This document shows positions 58,362-64,000 of a DNA stretch of 64,000 nt, one piece after another. This DNA is from Kribbella voronezhensis (GTDB taxonomy: Bacteria; Actinomycetota; Actinomycetes; Propionibacteriales; Kribbellaceae). The number at the start of each line of letters is the position of its first letter. Within the stretch, counting starts at the first letter, position 1. A program made the position numbers and the translations under genes. The notes under the pieces are model-generated. The model searched no databases, had not been told where the DNA came from, and worked only from the letters and a program-made list of their open reading frames with translations. The stretch is from positions 310,001-374,000 of the forward strand of contig NZ_SOCE01000003.1 of NCBI RefSeq assembly GCF_004365175.1, written 5' to 3'.

Positions 58362-60607
58362 AGACGGACATCGACCGGAAGCTTCGCGACTTCGTCGGCG
58401 CGAAGACGGCCAAGACCTTCGCCGACGTGCTCGGCATCGAGACCGTCGGGGACCTGCTGCGGCACTATCCGCGGCGGTACCTGAAGAAGGGCGAGCTGAC
58501 CCCGTTCGACGAGCTCAGGGTCGGCGACCAGGCCACGGTCAGCGGGCGGGTCAAGAAGGTCACCGTCCGCTCGCTGGACTCCAAACTGGAGATCAGGCCG
58601 GAGGACGTCAACAAGTACCGCCGGCACAAGACGATCACCAAGGTGGTCGTCACCGACGGCCGCAACGACATCGAGCTCGCCTTCTTCAACCAGCCCTGGC
58701 TGGCGAACAAGCTGACCGTCGGGACGGCCGCGCTGTTCTGGGGCGAGGTGACGATGTTCCGCGACATCATGCAGCTGAAGGGCCCGGGCACCGAGATCCT
58801 CGACGAGGAGGACCTGAGCGAGGCCGAGATCGAGCGCCGGGCCCGCCCGTTCCGGCCGCTGTATCCGGCGACCGCGAAGCTGCCGACCGCGACGATCGAG
58901 CGCAGCATCAAGATCGTGCTGGACAACCTGGACGACGTCGAGGACCCGATCCCCGAGCTGATCCTGCGCAACGAGAAGCTGCTCGGCCTGCGTGAGGCGC
59001 TGCAGAAGATCCACCTGCCGGAGACCGAGCAGGACTGGGTGACCGCGCAGAAGCGGTTCCGGTTCGAGGAAGCCCTGGTGATGCAGACGATCCTGGCCCA
59101 GCGCCGGGCCGTCACCGACGCGCTGAAGGCGATCCCACGGCCCCGGACCGACGGCGGCCTGCTGACCGACTTCGACGCCCGGCTGCCGTTCCAGCTCACC
59201 GCCGGGCAGGCCGAGGTCGGCGAGGAGATCTTCGCGGACCTGGCCCGGCCGCATCCGATGCACCGGCTGCTGCAGGGCGAGGTCGGCTCCGGCAAGACGA
59301 TCGTGGCGCTCCGGGCGATGCTCGCCGTGGTGGATGCCGGTGGTCAGGCGGTCCTGCTGGCCCCGACCGAGGTGCTCGCGACCCAGCACCACAAGACCCT
59401 GACCAAGATGCTCGGTGAGCTGGCCGAGGCGGGCATGCTGGGCGGCGCCGAGCGGGCGACCCGGGTGGGACTGCTCACCGGCTCGCTGAACGCGGCAGCC
59501 CGGCGTACGGCGATGTTGGACGCAGCCAGTGGCGCCGCCGGGATCGTGGTCGGCACGCACGCGTTGCTCGAGGACAAGGTGCAGTTCGCGGACCTCGGCC
59601 TGGTCGTGGTCGACGAGCAGCACCGGTTCGGAGTGGAGCAGCGGGCCGCGCTGAGCCAGAAGTCCGGCGAGAACACCCCACACGTGCTGGTGATGACCGC
59701 GACCCCCATCCCGCGGACCGTGGCGATGACCGTCTTCGGCGACCTCGCGGTCTCCACGCTGACCGAGCTGCCGGCCGGGCGGTCGCCGATCACGAGTTCG
59801 GTGGTCCCCGCCGCGGAGAAGCCGGCCTGGCTGGAACGAGCCTGGCAGCGGGTCCGCGAGGAGGTGGGCAAGGGCCACCAGGTGTACGTCGTGTGCCCGC
59901 GGATCGGGGACGAGGTCAAGAACGCCGGCGACGAGGAGGCCGACTTCGCGGAGCAGGACTCCGACAGCGACGGCAAGCAGGCGCCCAAGGAGCGACGGCC
60001 ACCGCTGTCGGTGATGTTCATCGCCGAGAAGCTGGCCGAGATCCTGGCCGGGCTGCGGGTGGAGATCCTGCACGGGCGGCTGCCGGCCGACGAGAAGGAT
60101 TCGGTGATGACCCGGTTCGCGGCCGGGGAGATCGACGTACTGATCGCCACCACCGTGATCGAGGTCGGCGTCGACGTACCGAACGCCTCGACGATGGTGG
60201 TGATGGACGCCGACCGCTTCGGGATCTCCCAGTTGCACCAGTTGCGCGGCCGGGTCGGCCGGGGCACGGTCCCAGGGCTCTGTCTGCTCGTGACCGACAG
60301 CTGGCCCGCCAGCAAGTCACGGGAGCGGCTGGACGCGGTGGCCGCGACCACGGACGGCTTCGAGCTGTCCCGGATCGACCTGGAGACCCGCAAGGAGGGC
60401 GACGTCCTCGGCGTCGCGCAGTCGGGCGTCCGGAGCAGCCTGAAGCTGCTCAGCGTGCTCCGGGACGAGGACATCATCCTGGCCGCCCGGCACGTGGCCA
60501 AGTCGATCGTCTCGGTCGATCCCGAGCTGGTGACCTACCCGTCGTTGCGCTCCACCGTGGCCAGTGCGCTGGCGTCCGAGGCGACCGACTACCTGGAGAA
60601 GACGTGA
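58358..60607 (+). CDS. recG: ATP-dependent DNA helicase RecG
   Basis: A 749-aa branch-migration helicase that rescues stalled forks and resolves Holliday junctions. The N-terminal wedge/OB domain leads to Walker A GEVGSGKT (about residue 310) and DEQHRFG (about 418). Helicase C has VCPRIGDE, HGRLP and TTVIEVGVDVPNAS with QLRGRVGRG. The length is slightly above average because of an acidic insert (about 525-550). The ATGA overlap couples it to the DAK2 gene and a GTGA overlap to rsmD. Confidence 0.97.
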   Translation: MKTDIDRKLRDFVGAKTAKTFADVLGIETVGDLLRHYPRRYLKKGELTPFDELRVGDQATVSGRVKKVTVRSLDSKLEIRPEDVNKYRRHKTITKVVVTDGRNDIELAFFNQPWLANKLTVGTAALFWGEVTMFRDIMQLKGPGTEILDEEDLSEAEIERRARPFRPLYPATAKLPTATIERSIKIVLDNLDDVEDPIPELILRNEKLLGLREALQKIHLPETEQDWVTAQKRFRFEEALVMQTILAQRRAVTDALKAIPRPRTDGGLLTDFDARLPFQLTAGQAEVGEEIFADLARPHPMHRLLQGEVGSGKTIVALRAMLAVVDAGGQAVLLAPTEVLATQHHKTLTKMLGELAEAGMLGGAERATRVGLLTGSLNAAARRTAMLDAASGAAGIVVGTHALLEDKVQFADLGLVVVDEQHRFGVEQRAALSQKSGENTPHVLVMTATPIPRTVAMTVFGDLAVSTLTELPAGRSPITSSVVPAAEKPAWLERAWQRVREEVGKGHQVYVVCPRIGDEVKNAGDEEADFAEQDSDSDGKQAPKERRPPLSVMFIAEKLAEILAGLRVEILHGRLPADEKDSVMTRFAAGEIDVLIATTVIEVGVDVPNASTMVVMDADRFGISQLHQLRGRVGRGTVPGLCLLVTDSWPASKSRERLDAVAATTDGFELSRIDLETRKEGDVLGVAQSGVRSSLKLLSVLRDEDIILAARHVAKSIVSVDPELVTYPSLRSTVASALASEATDYLEKT

Positions 60608-61185
60608 CCCGGATCATCGGCGGTGCCTCCGGCGGCCGGCGCATCGCAGTACCGGCCGGAAGCGGGACGCGGCCGACCGCGGACCGGGTGCGCGAGGCGA
60701 TGTTCTCGTCGCTGGAGACCGAGTTCGGCAGCTTCCTCGGCCTCGCCGTCCTGGACCTGTACGCCGGCAGCGGCGCGCTCGGGCTGGAGGCGTTGTCGCG
60801 CGGCGCGGCTCGGGTGGTGCTGGTGGAGTCGGACCGGAAGGCGGCCGAGGTGATCGCCGCGAACATCAAGGTGGTCGGTCTTCCCGGCGCCACGGTGCTC
60901 ACCCGGCCGGCCGAGAAGGTTGCCTCGGGCGACAATCCGGCCGGCCCGTTCGACCTGGTCTGCGCCGACCCGCCGTACAGGCTGGAAACCCTTGAACTGC
61001 AGGAGGTTCTGACCTCATTGCGGGACAACGGGTGGCTGGCCGAGGATGCCGTCGTGGTGGTCGAGCGGGGCAAGCGGGAGCCGTGGGAGTGGCCGGACGG
61101 GTTCGCCGCGCTGCGCGATCGCAAGTACGGCGAGGCCCGGCTTTGGTACGGTCACCGCCATGACCAGCGCGGGGTATCGGCATGA
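60604..61185 (+). CDS. rsmD: 16S rRNA (guanine(966)-N(2))-methyltransferase
   Basis: A 193-aa SAM methyltransferase. RIIGGASGGRRI starts the domain. VLDLYAGSGALGLEAL (motif I) and CADPPYRLE (the DPPY catalytic motif) are intact. GTG 60604 overlaps the recG stop; the open frame upstream is a shadow of recG. The gene is followed directly by coaD (ATGA overlap), as in most actinobacteria. Confidence 0.95.
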   Translation: MTRIIGGASGGRRIAVPAGSGTRPTADRVREAMFSSLETEFGSFLGLAVLDLYAGSGALGLEALSRGAARVVLVESDRKAAEVIAANIKVVGLPGATVLTRPAEKVASGDNPAGPFDLVCADPPYRLETLELQEVLTSLRDNGWLAEDAVVVVERGKREPWEWPDGFAALRDRKYGEARLWYGHRHDQRGVSA

Positions 61186-61667
61186 GTAGGGCCGTCTTTC
61201 CGGGCACCTTCGATCCGCCCACCAACGGTCATCTGGACGTCATCGGCCGGGCGGCCGCCGCCTTCGACGAGGTGATCGTCGCGGCCGGGGTGAACCAGTC
61301 CAAGCAGCGGCTGTTCAGCCTCGAGGAGCGGGTCGAGATGCTGACCGCGCTGGCCGAGCCGTTCGGCAACGTCCGGGTCGGCACCTTCGAGGGCCTGCTG
61401 GTCGACTACTGCCGGTCCGAGGGGGCCGGCGTGATCGTCAAGGGCCTGCGCTCGGGCGGCGACTACGACTACGAGCTGCAGATGGCGCAGATGAACCGGA
61501 AGTTGTCGGGCGTGGATACGCTTTTCCTGCCGACCGCGACGGAGAACGGGTACATCTCCTCCAGCCTGGTCAAGGAGATCGCCAAGCTCGGCGGCGAGGT
61601 GGGCGAGTTCCTGCCGCCCGTCGTGCACGCGGCGCTGCTCGCCAAGCTCGGCCGCGGGAACGGCTGA
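61182..61667 (+). CDS. coaD: Phosphopantetheine adenylyltransferase
   Basis: A 161-aa enzyme that adenylylates 4'-phosphopantetheine, the fourth step of CoA synthesis. N-terminal FPGTFDPPTNGHLDVI carries the TxGH nucleotidyltransferase motif. Further blocks are RSGGDYDYELQMAQMNR and YISSSLVKEIAKLGG. The length is typical of the hexameric family. The ATG overlaps rsmD by 4 bp. Confidence 0.97.
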   Translation: MSRAVFPGTFDPPTNGHLDVIGRAAAAFDEVIVAAGVNQSKQRLFSLEERVEMLTALAEPFGNVRVGTFEGLLVDYCRSEGAGVIVKGLRSGGDYDYELQMAQMNRKLSGVDTLFLPTATENGYISSSLVKEIAKLGGEVGEFLPPVVHAALLAKLGRGNG

Positions 61668-61700
61668 CACTCGCCCCAAAGATTTCCCGGCCGCCCCGGA

Positions 61701-61730
61701 TTGGGCGACCGGCCGGTAAGTTGGTAATGT
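61701..61730 (+). promoter_or_regulatory. Promoter of the DUF177-rpmF-rnc-mutM operon
   Basis: A -35 TTGGGC (61701-61706) and a -10 TAATGT (61725-61730) with an 18-bp spacer. Transcription would start near 61737. Confidence 0.5.
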
Positions 61731-61797
61731 TGTCCACTGGTCTCGACGAGACCGAGATTCTGCCTGCCCCACGCCTGAAAGGGTTGTTCTGAGCGCC

Positions 61798-62331
61798 TTG
61801 GACCCGCGGTCCCCACTCGTGATCGATACCCACGAGCTGTCTCGCCGCGCCGGGTCCCAGCGCGAAGTCTCCTTCACGGCACCGGCACCGGCCGATCTCG
61901 GAATCGACGTGATCGGCGTCCCCGAGGGCGACCCGATCCAGTTCGATCTGCGACTGGAAGCGGTGGTCGAAGGGGTGCTCGTCACCGGTTCGGCCACTGG
62001 CCGGCTGGTCGGGGAGTGCGCACGGTGCCTGGTCGATGTCGAGGACGAGTTCCTCGCCGACGTCCAGGAGCTGTACGTCTACCCGGAGAGCGATGCCGAG
62101 CCGGACGAGGCCAGCCGGATGGAGGGCGATCTGATCGACCTCGAGCCGGCGTTGAGGGACCAGGTGGTGCTCGCGCTGCCGTTCCAGCCTTTGTGTGCGG
62201 ACGACTGTCCGGGCCTGTGCCCCGAGTGTGGGGTGCGCCTGGTGGAGGAGCCCGGACACAAGCACGAGGACCGGGGCGACCCGCGCTGGTCCGCACTGAG
62301 TGACCTGCTCCCGCAGGATGAAAAACCGTAA
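61798..62331 (+). CDS. DUF177 (YceD-like) protein
   Basis: A 177-aa or slightly longer protein of the YceD family, thought to help ribosome assembly or 23S rRNA accumulation and nearly always next to rpmF. Cys pairs CARC (about residue 75) and CADDC...CPEC (about 138-148) could bind zinc. TTG 61798 (MDPRSPLVI) is the listed start. A CTG at 61789 lies 5 nt after GAAAGGG and would add LSA. It precedes rpmF by 69 bp. Confidence 0.9.
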   Translation: MDPRSPLVIDTHELSRRAGSQREVSFTAPAPADLGIDVIGVPEGDPIQFDLRLEAVVEGVLVTGSATGRLVGECARCLVDVEDEFLADVQELYVYPESDAEPDEASRMEGDLIDLEPALRDQVVLALPFQPLCADDCPGLCPECGVRLVEEPGHKHEDRGDPRWSALSDLLPQDEKP

Positions 62332-62400
62332 GATCGCACAGCCAATTTCCAGCCAGCCGGCCGGGTCGCAAGCCCCCGGCCGAACCGAGGAGTCATAACC

Positions 62401-62592
62401 GTGGCCGTTCCGAAGCGGAAGATGTCGCGCAGCAACACCCGGAGCCGCCGGGCGCAGTGGAAGACGACTGCCGCCGCGCTGGTCACCTGCGTGAACCCCG
62501 CCTGCCGCGCCAAGCACCTGCAGCACACCGTCTGCCCGACCTGCGGCCAGTACGGCGCCAAGGGCGAGCGTCGCCAGGTCGTCGAGAGCTAA
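62401..62592 (+). CDS. rpmF: 50S ribosomal protein L32
   Basis: A 63-aa ribosomal protein. N-terminal AVPKRKMSRSNTRSRRAQWK is the L32 signature; the zinc ribbon has CVNPAC and CPTC. CGAGGAGTCATAACC precedes GTG 62401. It lies in the conserved order DUF177-rpmF-rnc-mutM. Confidence 0.97.
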   Translation: MAVPKRKMSRSNTRSRRAQWKTTAAALVTCVNPACRAKHLQHTVCPTCGQYGAKGERRQVVES

Positions 62593-62606
62593 ACGGCAAC
62601 CCCCCA

Positions 62607-63338
62607 GTGAACTCTGCCAACGAAACGGGGCTCTACGCCGAGCTGAACCAACGGCTCGGCGTATCGCTGGCTGACGCATTACTGGAGCACGCCTTCACCC
62701 ACCGTTCGTTCGCATACGAGAACGGTGGGTTGCCGACCAACGAGCGGCTGGAGTTCCTCGGGGACTCCGTGCTCGGCGTCATCGTCACGGAGTCGCTGTT
62801 CCGCAACCATCCGGACCTGTCCGAGGGCCGGCTGGCCAAGCTGCGCGCGGCGGTGGTCAACATGCGCGCCCTCGCCGGCGTCGCCCGTGACCTCAAGCTG
62901 GGCAAGTACCTGCGGCTCGGCCGGGGCGAGGAAGCCACCGGTGGCCGGGACAAGTCCTCGATCCTCGCGGACTGCGTGGAGGCGCTGATCGGCGCCGTCT
63001 ACCTGGACCGCGGGTTCGAGGTCGCCGGCCGGGTGGTGCACACGCTGTTCGACGAGCTGATGGAGTCGTCGGCGCGGCTCGGGGCCGGCCTGGACTGGAA
63101 GACGAGCCTGCAAGAGCTCGTCGCCCAACTCGGCGTCGGCGTCCCGGAGTACGTGATCGCCGAGTCCGGCCCGGACCACGCCAAGACGTTCGAGGCGCGG
63201 GTCCGGATCGGCGCGGACACCTACGGGCACGGCATCGGCCGGAGCAAGAAGGAAGCCGAGCAGCAGGCCGCCGAGACCGCCTGGAAGGCTCTGCGCGCGG
63301 CGCATCCCGACAGCATCGACCCGTCCCAGCAGCCTTAA
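62607..63338 (+). CDS. rnc: Ribonuclease III
   Basis: A 243-aa double-stranded RNA endonuclease that matures rRNA and degrades structured RNA. The catalytic signature is NERLEFLGDSVLG (about residues 46-58), and DCVEALIGAVYLD holds the second acidic cluster. The C-terminal dsRNA-binding domain (DWKTSLQELVAQLG to KKEAEQQAAETAWKAL) is at about 170-232. GTG 62607 lies 14 bp after rpmF. mutM follows after 3 bp. Confidence 0.96.
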   Translation: MNSANETGLYAELNQRLGVSLADALLEHAFTHRSFAYENGGLPTNERLEFLGDSVLGVIVTESLFRNHPDLSEGRLAKLRAAVVNMRALAGVARDLKLGKYLRLGRGEEATGGRDKSSILADCVEALIGAVYLDRGFEVAGRVVHTLFDELMESSARLGAGLDWKTSLQELVAQLGVGVPEYVIAESGPDHAKTFEARVRIGADTYGHGIGRSKKEAEQQAAETAWKALRAAHPDSIDPSQQP

Positions 63339-63341
63339 GCG

Positions 63342-64000
63342 GTGCCCGAGCTTCCTGAGGTAGAGGTCGTCCGCCGCGGGCTCGCGGAATTCACCACCGG
63401 CAGGACCATCGACGCGGTCGAGGTGCTGCATCCGCGCCCGCTGCGCCGGCACCTGCTCGGGCCGGACGACTTCTCCTCGCGGCTGAAGGGCCAGGTCTTC
63501 GCCACGCCCGCGCGGCGCGGCAAGTACCTGTGGCTGCCGCTGGCCTCCGGCGACGCCGTCCTGACCCATCTGGGCATGAGCGGCCAGTTCCGCGTCCAGC
63601 CGGTCGGGGCCGAGGACGAGAAGCATCTGCGGGTCAGATTCCGGTTCGCCGACGACCGCGGAGAGGTCCGTTTTGTGGACCAGCGGATGTTCGGTGGTCT
63701 GTCGTACTCCGAAGGTGGCGCCGAGCTGCCCGCGGAGATCGCGCACATCGCCCGCGACCCGTTCGACCCGCTGTTCGACGACGACCTTTTCGTGGCGTCG
63801 ATCCGGCGCCGCAAGACCGGTCTGAAGCGGGCCCTGCTGGACCAGACGCTGGTCAGCGGAGTCGGGAACATCTATGCCGACGAGGCTTTGTGGCGTGCAA
63901 AGCTGCACTACGCCAAGGCCACCGAGACCCTGAAACCCTTACAGGCAAGGGAAATCCTCACCCATGCCCGCGAGGTGATGGGCGCCGCCCTGGATGTCGG
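63342..64000 (+). CDS. mutM: Formamidopyrimidine-DNA glycosylase (3' end beyond the window)
   Basis: A base-excision repair enzyme removing 8-oxoguanine. The first 219 codons are visible, starting at GTG 63342, 3 bp after rnc. The mature N-terminus PELPEVEVVRRG carries the catalytic Pro and Glu. LTHLGMSGQFRV, FVDQRMFGG and the helix-two-turn-helix VSGVGNIYADEALW are all intact. The C-terminal zinc finger lies outside the window. The last visible residues read GAALDVG. Confidence 0.95.
   Translation, partial: MPELPEVEVVRRGLAEFTTGRTIDAVEVLHPRPLRRHLLGPDDFSSRLKGQVFATPARRGKYLWLPLASGDAVLTHLGMSGQFRVQPVGAEDEKHLRVRFRFADDRGEVRFVDQRMFGGLSYSEGGAELPAEIAHIARDPFDPLFDDDLFVASIRRRKTGLKRALLDQTLVSGVGNIYADEALWRAKLHYAKATETLKPLQAREILTHAREVMGAALDV

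Noticed and set aside
58325..60238. 637-codon frame antisense to recG
   Set aside because: Leu/Gln/Arg-rich shadow of recG, no motif and no start signal.
1..64000. CRISPR array, prophage or complete insertion sequence
   Set aside because: No regularly spaced repeats, no Cas, integrase or transposase motifs in any supported frame.

Overview
This 64 kb window is chromosomal DNA from a high-GC actinobacterium. The evidence is about 70% GC with strongly GC-biased third codon positions, many GTG starts, ATGA/GTGA gene overlaps, an HU protein with a Lys/Ala-rich tail, an F420 biosynthesis gene (cofC), an IclR regulator divergent from leuCD, and a core gene order like the mycobacterial gltX-leuCD-hupB-gpsA-ddl-thiL-recG-coaD-rnc-mutM region. 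The accessory content (sugar ABC transporter, several ROK/DeoR/TetR regulators, Gfo/Idh/MocA oxidoreductases, P450) suits a soil saprophyte, and a Nocardioidaceae/Kribbella-type organism is my best guess (inference).

Layout. 1-4.6 kb: a ribonucleotide reductase operon (nrdA-nrdB, then a membrane protein cut by the window edge) on the minus strand, preceded by a cobalamin riboswitch and two NrdR-like boxes. 4.7-15.4 kb: accessory genes. These are a frameshifted serine hydrolase, a DinB-family gene behind a perfect LexA box, a Fic protein, a duplicated VOC protein, a P-loop kinase-like protein, a methyltransferase, and a minus-strand operon GNAT / DNA-glycosylase-like / propeller-KAP NTPase. 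15.4-27.6 kb: a conserved core with an FAH-family hydrolase, gltX, a CPBP protease, tRNA-Gln and tRNA-Glu, an ndgR-like regulator, leuCD, corA behind a structured leader, HU, cofC, an acyltransferase and gpsA. 27.6-39.7 kb: a sugar/transport accessory island (ROK, oxidoreductase, isomerase, SMP-30, two related MFS transporters around a DeoR regulator, a deaminase, a cystathionine gamma-synthase-like enzyme, TetR plus P450). 39.7-45.5 kb: core ddl, DUF3515 lipoprotein, Lrp-like protein, thiL and thiD, interrupted by an ECF sigma/YCII pair and a palindromic MITE-like element. 45.5-55.2 kb: a second island (DinB, ROK, HAD, MFS, HAD, a LacI-operator-preceded sugar ABC transporter and an oxidoreductase-aldo/keto reductase fusion). 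55.2-64 kb: core rpmB, an FtsJ-type methyltransferase, a DAK2 protein, recG, rsmD, coaD, DUF177, rpmF, rnc and mutM (cut by the window edge).

The core genes cover dNTP supply, glutamyl/glutaminyl-tRNA charging, leucine, phospholipid, peptidoglycan, thiamine and CoA synthesis, and ribosome/rRNA maturation. The accessory blocks mostly look like regulated uptake and oxidation of sugars or polyols. No CRISPR array, rRNA operon, prophage or complete insertion sequence is visible. The observations I consider most worth a second look are a tyrosine-less (class Ic-like) NrdB under B12 riboswitch control, a structured corA leader with its own short ORF, a seven-repeat propeller fused to a KAP NTPase, an 80-bp palindromic element before thiL, and an SOS-box-controlled DinB gene.
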